Positions 37,552 to 46,532 of a stretch of 64,000 nt of DNA are shown one piece after another. The stretch's first letter is position 1. Each line of letters opens with the position of its first letter. A model generated the notes under the pieces. That model did not search any database. It had not been told where the DNA came from and saw nothing but the letters and a program-made list of their open reading frames with translations. Position numbers and translations under genes: made by a program. Origin of the DNA: Ancylobacter aquaticus (GTDB taxonomy: Bacteria > Pseudomonadota > Alphaproteobacteria > Rhizobiales > Xanthobacteraceae); NCBI RefSeq assembly GCF_004339465.1, contig NZ_SMFY01000002.1, forward strand, positions 1-64,000. The letters run 5' to 3'.

Positions 37552-37599
37552 GGGTTCCTCCCTGTCGGCCTGACCTGATCGCAAGCCGCCACGCGCGGG

Positions 37600-38808
37600 T
37601 CAAGGCTCGTCGGCGTGCTCACCCAAAACCTGCTGGCGGAAGGGGCCGAGTTCGCTCAGTTCGGCGCCGGCCTCGGCGACATAGCGGCGCTCGCGCTCCA
37701 AATAATGGGCGACGGCGGAGCGGAATTGCGGATCGGCGATGTAGTGCGCCGAGCGGGTGATGACCGGCATGTAGCCGCGCGCCAGCTTGTGCTCGCCCTG
37801 TGCCCCGGCCTCCACCGTTGAAAGCCCGTGGGCGATGGCGAAGTCGATGGCCTGATGGTAGCAGACCTCGAAATGCAGGAAGGGGTGATGCTCAATAGCG
37901 CCCCAATGGCGGCCATAGAGCGTATCCCCGCCGATGAAGTTGATCGCCCCGGCGATCCAGTGCCCGGCGCGCTTCGCCATGACCAGCAGGATGCGTTCGG
38001 GCATGCGCTCGCCGATCAGCGAATAGAAGGCGCGGGTGAGATAAGGACGGCCCCATTTGCGCGAGCCGGTCTCCCTGTAGAAGCCGTAGAACGCCTCCCA
38101 CACGTCCTCGGTCAGGTCGGAGCCGGTGAGCCAATGGATGGTGATGCCGTCCTCCAGCGCCTCCCGCCTTTCGCGGCGGATCTGCTTGCGCTTGCGGGAG
38201 GCGAGGGCGTCGAGAAAGTCCTCGAAATCGGCATAGCCCTGATTGCGCCAGTGGAATTGCTGGTCGGTGCGCGGCAGGAACGCCTCCGCCTCCAGCGTTC
38301 CGGCATCCGCCTCGGTGAGGAAGGTGGCGTGCACCGAGGAGACCTTGCGCAGCTTCGCCAGCGCCACGAGCCCGCCTGCCAATGCCGCGCGCACGGTGCC
38401 GGCCTGTGGCCCGGCGCCTGCCAGAAGGCGCGGGCCGGTGGCCGGGGTGAAGGGCACGCTGACCTGCAACTTGGGGTAATAACGCCCGCCCGCCCGCTCG
38501 AAGGCCTCCGCCCAGCCATGGTCGAACACATATTCACCCTGCGAGTGGGACTTCAGATAAGCGGGGCAGACGCCCATCACCTCGCCTTCTTCCCCCTCCA
38601 GGACAAGGTGCTGTGGCAGCCAGCCCGTCGCCGCGCAGACCGAACCCGATTCCTCCAGTGCGCAGAGGAAAGCGTGACTTACGAAGGGATTATACGTGTC
38701 TTTTGAATCGGCCTGCGAAGCGGAGGCGCCGGCACAGGCATCCCAGGCGTCGGCTGCGAGCGAACGGATGTCGCTCTCGACGCGCAGACGGAAGGTTTCG
38801 TCGGACAT
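37600..38808 (-). CDS. GNAT-type acyltransferase, DUF482 / FemAB-like family
   Basis: The 402-residue cytoplasmic protein matches DUF482: NPFVSHAFLCALEESGSVC, CPAYLKSHSQGEYVFDHGWA, YYPKLQVSVPFTPATGPRLL and EVCYHQAIDFAIAHGLSTVE. Families of this type carry two GNAT folds. Database names mention peptidoglycan biosynthesis, but the substrate is not known. Confidence 0.87.
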   Translation of the reverse strand: MSDETFRLRVESDIRSLAADAWDACAGASASQADSKDTYNPFVSHAFLCALEESGSVCAATGWLPQHLVLEGEEGEVMGVCPAYLKSHSQGEYVFDHGWAEAFERAGGRYYPKLQVSVPFTPATGPRLLAGAGPQAGTVRAALAGGLVALAKLRKVSSVHATFLTEADAGTLEAEAFLPRTDQQFHWRNQGYADFEDFLDALASRKRKQIRRERREALEDGITIHWLTGSDLTEDVWEAFYGFYRETGSRKWGRPYLTRAFYSLIGERMPERILLVMAKRAGHWIAGAINFIGGDTLYGRHWGAIEHHPFLHFEVCYHQAIDFAIAHGLSTVEAGAQGEHKLARGYMPVITRSAHYIADPQFRSAVAHYLERERRYVAEAGAELSELGPFRQQVLGEHADEP

Positions 38809-38937
38809 GCAGAAGGGCTCGCGGCGTAGGCTTGGCAGGCGTCGATCGGCGGAACGGGTTCACAGTCCCGGTTTCTATTTTGCGCCGCACACAGTCTTGG
38901 CGGAAGGCCGCTCACGCAATCGCGAAGGCGGCGCCGG

Positions 38938-39702
38938 TCAGGGCAGGAAGCCCTCGAAAATCATCTGGTCGGCATGAAGCGCCGCCACGGCACGGTCTTC
39001 CGGCGTCCGCACCGTCCAGGCGAGGACGGGCAAGGGTGCGCCGGCACGTGCCCGGTCGACGGCGGCGGAGGGCAGTTCCTTCACGTAGTGGGCGATGAAG
39101 TCGGGCCGCGTGCGCGGCAGGTGCAGCAGGTTGCCCCATTCGTGCCGGGTGTCGGCGCTGAGGATGCCCCATTCGGGATCGTCGTAAAGGTGCTCCATGG
39201 TGATGCCGCGCGGGATGTGGGGCGCCAGGGTTCGCACCGCGGCCACCAGATCGGGATCGAAGGACATCAGCGCCGCCGGCCCGTCATAGCCGGCGAGCAC
39301 AGCCACGGCACGGGCGGCCACCGCTGTGTCGCCATCGAAACGGCTCTTCAGTTCGATAATGAGCGGCACGCGCCCGGCGATGCGGGCGAGCAGGTCGTCA
39401 AGCGTCATCATCCGGTCGGTCGTGCCGCGCATCTCTGCGGCCTTGAGTTGCGCGGCGGAAAGCGCCTTCGCCGGCCCCTCCGCGAGAGTCAGCCGCTCCA
39501 GCGTGTCGTCGTGAAACACCATCGCTTCGCCATCGGCGGAGAGCTGGATGTCCACCTCGATGGCGTAATCACGCGCCAGCGCGGCGTCGACCGCCGAGGG
39601 CGTGTTCTCGATCACACCGCGCGCGGCGTCGTGCAGCGCGCGGTGGGCGATCGGCCGGGCGGTGAGCCAGGCCGGCGCGTTGGGGGCGGGGGCGTCGGCC
39701 AT
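38938..39702 (-). CDS. Glycerophosphodiester phosphodiesterase family protein
   Basis: The 254-residue TIM-barrel protein has the GDPD motifs: H20-R21 in IAHRALHD, Glu32 in GVIENT, EVDIQLSADG (Glu49, Asp51) and His64 in MVFHDDTL. It should cleave glycerophosphodiesters to glycerol-3-phosphate and an alcohol in the cytoplasm, as no signal peptide is present. It follows the RidA gene by 10 bases. Confidence 0.92.
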   Translation of the reverse strand: MADAPAPNAPAWLTARPIAHRALHDAARGVIENTPSAVDAALARDYAIEVDIQLSADGEAMVFHDDTLERLTLAEGPAKALSAAQLKAAEMRGTTDRMMTLDDLLARIAGRVPLIIELKSRFDGDTAVAARAVAVLAGYDGPAALMSFDPDLVAAVRTLAPHIPRGITMEHLYDDPEWGILSADTRHEWGNLLHLPRTRPDFIAHYVKELPSAAVDRARAGAPLPVLAWTVRTPEDRAVAALHADQMIFEGFLP

Positions 39703-39712
39703 TGGCGTGGCC

Positions 39713-40174
39713 TCAGGCTATCTCGATGACGGCCTCGACCTCGACACTGACATTGAACGGCAGTTGGGCGACGCCGACGGCCGAGCGCGCATGCCGCCCG
39801 GCATCGCCGAACGCCTCGACGAACAGGTCGGAGCAGCCATTGACCACCTTGGGCTGGTCGGTGAAATCAGGCGCCGAATTGACGAATCCCACCAGCTTCA
39901 CCACCCGCTTCACCCGGTCGAGATCGCCGAGCGCCGCCTTGATCTGGGCGATGAGGTTGATCGCGCACTGGCGGGCAGCGGCGCGCCCGGCCTCGATGTC
40001 GGCCTCGCCCGCGAGCTTTCCGGTCATCAAGCTGCCATTGGCCATGGAAATCTGGCCGGAGATCCACAGAAGGTTGCCGCTGATGACGAAGGGCACGTAA
40101 TTCGCCGCAGGGGCGCTGGCCTCGGGGAGGGTGATGCCGAGGGCCGCGAGCTTGGCCTCAACCGTTCCGGTCAT
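39713..40174 (-). CDS. RidA family protein
   Basis: The 153-residue protein is of the longer RidA subgroup: FVISGNLLWISGQISMANGS, CAINLIAQIKAALGDLDRV, and GAVGVAQLP-like RSAVGVAQLPFNVSVEVEAV. RidA proteins deaminate reactive enamine/imine intermediates. The arginine that binds substrate carboxylate in archetypal RidA lies in RARSAVGV-like position (HARSAVGVAQLP). First gene of a likely RidA-GDPD unit. Confidence 0.88.
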   Translation of the reverse strand: MTGTVEAKLAALGITLPEASAPAANYVPFVISGNLLWISGQISMANGSLMTGKLAGEADIEAGRAAARQCAINLIAQIKAALGDLDRVKRVVKLVGFVNSAPDFTDQPKVVNGCSDLFVEAFGDAGRHARSAVGVAQLPFNVSVEVEAVIEIA

Positions 40175-40334
40175 GGGGATCTCCTGCTATCTTGAGCGAG
40201 CACGCCCGTCCGGCATGCGGCGGCGGCCAATGAGCGGCAATCGACCTGCAATTGCCATCTTCGACGGGTCATGTTTGGCGGATCGGTTCGCCATTCGCAA
40301 GCTGCGTCTGACGTCTGCGAGGAGCCCTTTGCCT

Positions 40335-41153
40335 ATGCCATCCGCATCTTCCACTCGCCTTGTTGTTACCGCCCTTCTGCTCGGCGCGTCCGCCCTTCCG
40401 GCCATGGCGATCCAGCTTTCGCCGCACCGTGCCACCTATGCGGTCTCGCTCGACGCCTCCAAATCCGGAACCCGCATCAACGGTGCCGAGGGGCGCATCG
40501 TCTACGAGATGCGCGGCAGTGCCTGCGACGGGTATTCGGTCCAGCTGCGGCAGGACACGGCTCTTGCGACCGAGGGGGGACGGGTCAACAGCGAGGTGAC
40601 GACGGCCACCTGGGAGGATGGCGAAGGCAAGTCCTACCGCTTCCGCGTCACCAACAGGGTCAATGGCGAAACCTCTGAGGAGGCCGACGGCGTGGCCGAA
40701 CGCAAGGAGGGGGACCTGACGGTGATGGCAACCAAGCCGGAAGAGCGCACCCTCGCGCTCGGCAAGAACATCCTGCTGCCGACACAGCACGTGCTTCGCC
40801 TTATCCGCAGTGCGGAAAGCGGCGAGGCGGTGCTGGAGGCGCCTGTTTTCGATGGCTCGCCCGACGCCAGGAAGGTCTACGACACGCTGGCGGTCATTGG
40901 CCGCGAGACCCGCGACGCCAAGGGGCTGGAAGACGCCGCGACCGCCGGCGACCTTGCCGGGCGCCCGCGCTTTCCCGTGACCATCAGCTATTACGAGCGC
41001 GGTGGCTCCAGCGAGACGCCGGACTACGTCATCAGCTTCGACATGTTCGACAATGGCGTGAGCCGTAAGCTGACGCTCGACTATGGCGAGTTCGCGCTGA
41101 ACGGCACGCTCATTTCCTACGAGGCGTTGGCGAAGGAAGACTGCGCGAAATAG
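40335..41153 (+). CDS. eipB: Cell envelope integrity protein EipB (DUF1849)
   Basis: The 272-residue protein has a signal peptide (about 1-25, LPAMA) and the EipB/DUF1849 beta-barrel pattern: LSPHRATYAVSL, RIVYEMRGSACDGYSVQLRQ. Cys64 and Cys270 correspond to the conserved disulfide pair. EipB is a periplasmic protein needed for envelope integrity in Brucella. The 3' end overlaps convergent dinB by 44 bases. Confidence 0.9.
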   Translation: MPSASSTRLVVTALLLGASALPAMAIQLSPHRATYAVSLDASKSGTRINGAEGRIVYEMRGSACDGYSVQLRQDTALATEGGRVNSEVTTATWEDGEGKSYRFRVTNRVNGETSEEADGVAERKEGDLTVMATKPEERTLALGKNILLPTQHVLRLIRSAESGEAVLEAPVFDGSPDARKVYDTLAVIGRETRDAKGLEDAATAGDLAGRPRFPVTISYYERGGSSETPDYVISFDMFDNGVSRKLTLDYGEFALNGTLISYEALAKEDCAK

Positions 41154-42507
41154 GCGTGGCGGAGGCCTCTCCGCCGCTGGCGTTGGCTCCCGATGGCCCG
41201 TCGTCGGGCCGGTTGCGGTGTGGCTGCTCGGGCTCCCGCCGGCGCGGCGCGTCGAGCGCGATCCCGCGGTCGATGATCTCTTTGCCGAAGCGCGCCCTCA
41301 GCGCGTCGGTCGCCAGTTCCGCCAGGCCGCGCTTGGTGGCGGAGGTGTCGACGAGGTCCGCCGGGTCCGCCAGCACCGGGTCGGCGAGTTCGGAAACACC
41401 CACGCCGATCAGCCGGAAGCGCCGGCCGTCCGTCTCGCGGGCGAGCAGTTCGCGGGCATGGTCGAAAATGCGGTGGGCGAGCCGCGTCGGGTCCTCCAGC
41501 GAGCGGGCGCGGGTGACGAGGCGGAAATCGGACGTCTTCAGCTTCAGCGTGACGGTGCGGCCGGCGAGGTCGGCGGCCTTCAGCCGGTCGGAGAGCTTGC
41601 GGGTGAGCCGGTACAGTTCCTGCTCCAGCGTCCGGTAATCGGCAATATCGGTGTCGAAGGTGGTCTCGGTCGAGACGCTCTTGGTCTCGCGCTCCGGGTT
41701 CACCATTCGGCTGTCGACGCCGCGCGCGAGGCGCCACAGCCGCAATCCCTCATTGCCGAAGCGGCGGGCCAGAGCCGTCTCGTCGGCCGCCTGTAGGTCG
41801 GCGATGGTCCGGTAGCCCTCGCGGGCGAGGCGCTCCTGCGTCGCCTTGCCGACGCCCCAGATCGCGCCGACGCTGTGCGGCGCGAGGAACGCCACCGCCT
41901 CCTGCGTGCCGATCACCGCGAAGCCGCGCGGCTTGTCGAGCTCGGAGGCCATCTTGGCGAGGAATTTGTTGGGCGCGAGACCGACCGAGATTGTCACGCC
42001 GATGTCGGTCTCGACCGCGCGGGCAAGCCGGGCCAGTGCCCGCGCCGGGCTTTCTCCATGCAGCAGCTCGGTGCCGGCGAGGTCCAAGAAGGCCTCGTCG
42101 ATGGAGAGCGGCTCGACCAGCGGCGTCAGGCGCAGGAAGCGCTCGCGGATCTGGCGGCCGACAGCGACATATTTCGCCATGCTCGGCTTGATCACCACCG
42201 CCTCCGGGCAGAGGGCGAGAGCCTTGAACATCGGCATGGCCGAGCGAACGCCCTTCACGCGGGCGAGGTAGCAGGCCGTCGACACCACGCCGCGCTTGCC
42301 GCCGCCGATGATGACAGGCACGTCGCGCAGCGCCGGGTCGTCGCGCTTCTCCACAGAGGCGTAGAAGGCGTCGCAATCAATATGGGCGACGTGCAGCGTG
42401 TCGAGCTCGGCATGGCGCAGCAGGCGCGGACTGCCGCAGCGGGCGCAGCGGCGTTCCTCGCCGGCCTCGCTCAGGCAGTCGCGGCAGAAGGCCGGCAGGC
42501 GCGCCAT
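41110..42507 (-). CDS. dinB: DNA polymerase IV (Y family) with N-terminal zinc-ribbon-like segment
   Basis: The 465-residue translesion polymerase has HIDCDAFYASVE (Asp44) and LSIDEAFLD (Asp137, Glu138) for metal binding, and helix-hairpin-helix and little-finger regions downstream. Before the palm it carries CRDC...CARC (Cys8, 11, 21, 24), a likely zinc ribbon absent from E. coli DinB. No SOS box was identified upstream. Confidence 0.95.
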   Translation of the reverse strand: MARLPAFCRDCLSEAGEERRCARCGSPRLLRHAELDTLHVAHIDCDAFYASVEKRDDPALRDVPVIIGGGKRGVVSTACYLARVKGVRSAMPMFKALALCPEAVVIKPSMAKYVAVGRQIRERFLRLTPLVEPLSIDEAFLDLAGTELLHGESPARALARLARAVETDIGVTISVGLAPNKFLAKMASELDKPRGFAVIGTQEAVAFLAPHSVGAIWGVGKATQERLAREGYRTIADLQAADETALARRFGNEGLRLWRLARGVDSRMVNPERETKSVSTETTFDTDIADYRTLEQELYRLTRKLSDRLKAADLAGRTVTLKLKTSDFRLVTRARSLEDPTRLAHRIFDHARELLARETDGRRFRLIGVGVSELADPVLADPADLVDTSATKRGLAELATDALRARFGKEIIDRGIALDAPRRREPEQPHRNRPDDGPSGANASGGEASATPISRSLPSPTPRRK

Positions 42508-42543
42508 GCTCGTGCTCCGTGGCCCGTGCCCCCTTTGCCTCGC

Positions 42544-42846
42544 TCAGTCCTCGCCCATATCGGCGTGAAACAGGATTTCACGCGCCGCCACCGCATGGCC
42601 GGGATCAATCTCCGCCTCGCCGGCATAGGCGATGAGCAGTTCTTGGTGGTTGATCAGATGGTCGAGCAGCGCCACATGAAAGGCGGCCGAGCCCACCGCC
42701 CCGCGCAGATCCCCGGGCGAGAGGCCGCTCTCCGCCAAAAAGGGACCGATGCGCTCGGGATCGCTCGCGAGAAAGGCGAGGGCGCCGAGGGCGACCTGCC
42801 GGGCGGCCTCGACCTGGGTGGGTGTACGGGAGTTGCGGCTTTTCAT
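42544..42846 (-). CDS. DUF3572 family protein
   Basis: The 100-residue protein (MKSRNSRTPTQVEAARQVAL...) matches DUF3572, a small helical alphaproteobacterial family: GALAFLASDPERIGPFLAES. I start it at 42846; a longer frame overlaps the divergent divK start. The family is often next to divK. Its function is unknown. Confidence 0.85.
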   Translation of the reverse strand: MKSRNSRTPTQVEAARQVALGALAFLASDPERIGPFLAESGLSPGDLRGAVGSAAFHVALLDHLINHQELLIAYAGEAEIDPGHAVAAREILFHADMGED

Positions 42847-42953
42847 TTCCGGTTCCGTAAGGAATGGGTGGGTAAAGCTAGGGCATCGACCGGCGGATGG
42901 GCGAGCGATTCCGGCTCGCCAGAACGTGCCGTCGTCGCAAGGACCGTCGAGCA

Positions 42954-43325
42954 ATGCCCAAGACCGTTCTGATCGTCGAGGACAATGAGCTCAACATGAA
43001 GCTCTTCAACGATCTGCTCGAAGCCCATGGCTATATCACGGTTGGCACGCGCAATGGCATCGAGGCCATGGACCTGACGCGCAAGCACCGGCCGGACCTG
43101 ATCCTGATGGATATCCAGCTTCCCGAAGTTTCAGGCCTCGACGTGACCCGCGCGCTCAAGGCCGATCCGGAGCTGAAGGCGATTCCCGTCATCGCCGTCA
43201 CCGCCTTCGCCATGAAGGGCGACGAGGAACGCATCCGCGAGGGCGGCTGCGAGGCCTATCTTTCCAAGCCGATCTCGGTAGCGAAATTTCTGGAGACCGT
43301 GCGCCAGTTCGCCCCGCTTCCCTGA
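42954..43325 (+). CDS. divK: Single-domain response regulator DivK
   Basis: The 123-residue receiver protein has Asp10 for Mg2+, the phosphoacceptor Asp53 in [13 protein letters not shown], Thr83 and Lys105 in YLSKP. The N-terminus [20 protein letters not shown] is characteristic of DivK, which controls the DivJ/PleC-CckA-CtrA polarity pathway. In Caulobacter pleD follows; here rpmG lies convergent and pleD is absent. A hairpin (42900-42920) lies in the leader. Confidence 0.92.
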   Translation: MPKTVLIVEDNELNMKLFNDLLEAHGYITVGTRNGIEAMDLTRKHRPDLILMDIQLPEVSGLDVTRALKADPELKAIPVIAVTAFAMKGDEERIREGGCEAYLSKPISVAKFLETVRQFAPLP

Positions 43326-43653
43326 AGGGCGGGCCGGGGACACGACGGGCCCCGCCACTGCCACCGCGAATCAGCCGCGAATCCCCGTTGCAATTGGCGC
43401 CGGTTCGGATAGGCTTTTCGCGGTATCCGTTCCCCTGCGGAGTGCTCGGGTCCGCCGCATCTCCCGGGTCCGTAGGGTTTGGTCGGCGGGCGGTGTCTAC
43501 GGATGGCCTCTCCGTTCACTGCCCGCCGATTCCAGCCTCGTCCCCGCGGATAGCTCCCCCAAATTCAATTCCAGGACGAGCGGTCCGCCCCCAACAGAAC
43601 AGGCGGTCCTCGCCAGAACACGACAGGCGGTTCGCGTCAGGCGCGTGCGGCCA
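43326..43653. other. Gap between divK and rpmG with a structured element
   Basis: No credible gene is seen. A hairpin at 43328-43356 may end divK without a T-run. A larger fold at 43484-43528 pairs CGGCGGGC with GCCCGCCG, GTG (43493-43495) with CAC (43517-43519), and ACGGA (43499-43503) with TCCGT (43511-43515) around a 7-base loop. It could be part of an unannotated RNA. Confidence 0.4.
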
Positions 43654-43681
43654 AAAGAAAAGGCGCCTCGCGGCGCCTTTT
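43654..43681 (-). terminator. Rho-independent terminator of rpmG
   Basis: AAAAGGCGCC (43658-43667) pairs with GGCGCCTTTT (43672-43681) around four bases. Read on the - strand it ends with TTTTCTTTT, a proper U-tail, 33 bases after the rpmG stop. Confidence 0.85.
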
Positions 43682-43714
43682 GCGTCTCGGGCAAGGCCCG
43701 TATGGCGGCTCAGA

Positions 43715-43882
43715 TCACTTGATCTTGCCTTCGCGGAACTCGACATGCTTGCGAGCGACCGGGTCGTACTTCTTGACCACGAGCTTGTCCGTCATGGTGC
43801 GCGAGTTCTTCTTGGTCACGTAAAAGAAGCCGGTGTCGGCGCTCGACACGAGCTTGATCTTGATGGTCGTTGCCTTGGCCAT
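43715..43882 (-). CDS. rpmG: 50S ribosomal protein L33
   Basis: A short 55-residue frame on the - strand reads [20 protein letters not shown] then [20 protein letters not shown], the bL33 pattern, ending [11 protein letters not shown]. It lacks the paired cysteines of zinc-binding L33, so it is the zinc-independent form. The gene is followed by a clear terminator. Confidence 0.96.
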   Translation of the reverse strand: MAKATTIKIKLVSSADTGFFYVTKKNSRTMTDKLVVKKYDPVARKHVEFREGKIK

Positions 43883-44013
43883 GACCGGGTCTCCTGGAGC
43901 GTGGCTCTCGAACGTGGGGGCGCCACGCCGAAGTAAACGGGTTCGCGCGGCAGTTCCGCCGCTCGTTGCGCGTCCGTATCCGTGATCGGCGCGCGAATGT
44001 CAAGGAAGCGCGG

Positions 44014-45183
44014 TCAGCGATCGCGCCAAATCTGCCCGGCGACCACCAGCACATAAAGCAGGAGGAAGGCGCCGATCGCCCAGGCGAAGCCGTGCGGATC
44101 GACCAGTTGCATGCTGCCGCCGACGGCGGTTGGCCCCACCGTCAGGCCGATGGAATAGAGCATCACGAAGGCCGCATTGGCGGTGGCGAGCGCGGCCCCG
44201 TTGAAGCGCGCACCGAGCAGGGCGAGGCCGACCGTGTAGAGGCCGGCGACGATTCCCGTGGTGAAGAACGCCGCGATCCACATCGCCCAGCTGTCGATGG
44301 CGAGGTGCGGGATCAGGAAGGAGCCGAGCACGCCGACGATTCCACAGCCGAGCAGAAGCCGGCGCCGGTCGACCCTGTCGCTCAGCAGGCCGAGCGGCAG
44401 TTGCAGGGCGACATTGCCAAGCTCGGCGATGGTGAGCAGTAGCGCGGCTTCGCCGGCATCCAGCCCACGCCGCAGGCCGTAGAGCGGCAGGAAATTGATC
44501 ATCCCCGTCTCCACAGCCCCGAAAATGAAAGCGGCGAGGGTAGCCGCAGGGGCGATCCGCATGAGCGTCCACACGCCGCCGCCGGAATGGTCTTCCTCGA
44601 TGGCCGGCGCGCCGGCCGCGCCGATCAGCACCGGGATGCCGGCCAGTGCGAAGAAGACGGCACCGCAGACATAGGGCGCCCAGCCCTGCGTCCCCACCAG
44701 GCTGAGGATCGCGGGACCTCCGGCGAAACCCATCGACAGCACCGTCCCGTAAATGCCGATGACCAGCCCGCGCCGGTGGTTCGGCGATGCGGCGTTGATC
44801 CAGAACTCGCTGACCACGAACAGCACGCACAGCGCCGCCCCGAAGATGAAGCGCAGCGGAAACCACAGCACGAAGGACGCGGTGACCTTGAAGGCGAGCA
44901 GGCTCACCGCCGCGCTGAGGAGGGCCGCCAGCAGCAACGGCCCGGCGCCGATGCGGCGCACCAGCTTTGGCAGGAAGGGCGCGAGCACGATCGTGGCGAG
45001 CCCGCCCACCGCCGTGTTGATGCCGATCCATGTCGAGGAGATGCCCCGGTCGTGCAGCTCGAACGCAAGCAGCGGAATGGAGAGCGCAAGACCTAGCCCC
45101 ACCACTGATATGGCAGCGATGGCCGCCGCGATGGAGGCGACATTTACGGGAGGCGAGAGGGCGGGGACATGCATGACGGGCAC
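44014..45183 (-). CDS. Major facilitator superfamily transporter
   Basis: The 389-residue protein has 12 predicted helices. The loop between helices 2 and 3 is LPKLVRRIGAG, and the corresponding C-half motif is GLLSDRVDRRRLLLG. It resembles the YfkF/YcaD type of drug/sugar MFS. Substrate unknown. It lies 131 bases upstream of rpmG on the same strand. Confidence 0.88.
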   Translation of the reverse strand: MPVMHVPALSPPVNVASIAAAIAAISVVGLGLALSIPLLAFELHDRGISSTWIGINTAVGGLATIVLAPFLPKLVRRIGAGPLLLAALLSAAVSLLAFKVTASFVLWFPLRFIFGAALCVLFVVSEFWINAASPNHRRGLVIGIYGTVLSMGFAGGPAILSLVGTQGWAPYVCGAVFFALAGIPVLIGAAGAPAIEEDHSGGGVWTLMRIAPAATLAAFIFGAVETGMINFLPLYGLRRGLDAGEAALLLTIAELGNVALQLPLGLLSDRVDRRRLLLGCGIVGVLGSFLIPHLAIDSWAMWIAAFFTTGIVAGLYTVGLALLGARFNGAALATANAAFVMLYSIGLTVGPTAVGGSMQLVDPHGFAWAIGAFLLLYVLVVAGQIWRDR

Positions 45184-45293
45184 CTGGCGCGGGACATCGA
45201 TTCCCGGACCGCTGCCACTAGCCGATGGACGGCAAAAGTCGAATGACTTTTGGAAATGACTTCATGTGGGAAATTTGTACCGCCCCGCGCGGC

Positions 45294-46034
45294 TCACGCG
45301 ATGGTTTCGCGCAAGACCTTTCCGGCGCGGGAGAAATAGAACGGCACCGGCTGCCAGGGCCGGTTGCCGCCAGCGAGGCGCGCCGCAACCTCGTCAAGAA
45401 TGGCCCGGGTGATGGCCGGCACCTCGGCGGCCCGCGCCTCCTCGAACGAGAACCATCCGGCCTCGACGAATTCGGCGTCGGGGCCGACCACGCCCTCCAG
45501 CCGGTGCGCCACCTGCGCGACATCCGCCATGAAGAAGCGGGTATCGAACCGGCGGGCAAGGCGCGGCGGGGTGACCGCGCGCGCCACGAAGGTCAACGCC
45601 TCCAGATTGGGAAACAGTCCGGCCTCGCCAAAGGCACTCCACGTCCCCGGAAGCCGGCCGGGATCGCCGGCCTCGTCCGTGCCGAGCAGGAGGCCGGTCT
45701 CCTCGCAGGTTTCCCGTATGGCCGCCAGCGCGAGGGCTCGGGCACGACCGGGGCTGGGGCGGGCGACGCGGGCGAGCAGGCGGCGCTCGCTCTCCGGGTC
45801 GAGCATGCCATAAACCGGGACCCGCCGGTCCACCGCATCGACCCGCCCGCCCGGAAACACGTATTTGCCCGGCATGAAGCGCAGCGCCGGGTTGCGGCGT
45901 CCGAGCAGGACGCGGGGCGTCCGTTTCGAGCGGTCCACCAGAATCAGCGCAGCGGCGTCGGTCGGGCGAACGAGCGGATGCACCGCGTCAGGGCGGTCGC
46001 GCGGAAAATGCTCGGAGACGTCGGTCAGGCTCAT
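45294..46034 (-). CDS. NUDT19-like Nudix hydrolase with a split Nudix box
   Basis: The 246-residue protein has FPGGRVD (60-66) and AAIRETCEETGLLLG (104-118). In the normal Nudix box these halves are about 14 residues apart; here some 45 residues separate Gly62 from Arg107, an insertion known from mammalian NUDT19, a CoA diphosphatase. CoA or another nucleotide diphosphate may be the substrate. Confidence 0.88.
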   Translation of the reverse strand: MSLTDVSEHFPRDRPDAVHPLVRPTDAAALILVDRSKRTPRVLLGRRNPALRFMPGKYVFPGGRVDAVDRRVPVYGMLDPESERRLLARVARPSPGRARALALAAIRETCEETGLLLGTDEAGDPGRLPGTWSAFGEAGLFPNLEALTFVARAVTPPRLARRFDTRFFMADVAQVAHRLEGVVGPDAEFVEAGWFSFEEARAAEVPAITRAILDEVAARLAGGNRPWQPVPFYFSRAGKVLRETIA

Positions 46035-46055
46035 GAAAATCGGATGCCGGTGAAG

Positions 46056-46514
46056 TCAGCTGTGTCGGGCGGACGGGCCGGCAAGCGCCACCTCGTTCCG
46101 GCGGCTCGGGGGCTCGGGCTCATACTCGGAATCGGTCGGGTCGAACCCGTGCATGTGCAGTGCCCACTGAAAGGCGATGAGCGCGCCTTTGATCGGCGGC
46201 AGCAGCAGCAGCGACAGGATCACCGTCATCGGCAGCCAGATGACCAGGTGAATCCACAGGGCCGGGTGCAGCGCCATCTCCACCGCCAGCAGCAGCGGCA
46301 CGACGATATGGCCGACGATGGTGATCACCATGTAAGGCGGCGCATCGTCGGCGCGGTGGTGCCAGAACTCTTCACCGCAGTCCGGACAGTGCTCGTTCAC
46401 CTTGAGGTAGGCGCAGAACATCGCCCCCTTGCCGCAGGCGGGGCAGCGCAGGCGGAAGCCGTTCATCATGGCCGGCCCGACCGGGCGGTGGGGCTTGTGG
46501 GCGTGATCCTGCAT
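46056..46514 (-). CDS. DUF983 family zinc-ribbon membrane protein
   Basis: The 152-residue protein has two CxxC pairs (Cys24/27 in RCPACGKG and Cys43/46 in HCPDCGEE) and two membrane helices (about 62-82 and 88-108). DUF983 genes are usually found near rnr and Nudix genes in alphaproteobacteria, as here: it lies 18 bases after rnr. Function unknown. Confidence 0.9.
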   Translation of the reverse strand: MQDHAHKPHRPVGPAMMNGFRLRCPACGKGAMFCAYLKVNEHCPDCGEEFWHHRADDAPPYMVITIVGHIVVPLLLAVEMALHPALWIHLVIWLPMTVILSLLLLPPIKGALIAFQWALHMHGFDPTDSEYEPEPPSRRNEVALAGPSARHS

Positions 46515-46532
46515 GGCGTGGTGCCTCCGGCG

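Noticed and set aside
43497..43694. 65-codon - strand frame between divK and rpmG
   Set aside because: It contains the rpmG terminator within its coding part and has an arginine/serine-rich composition without family similarity.
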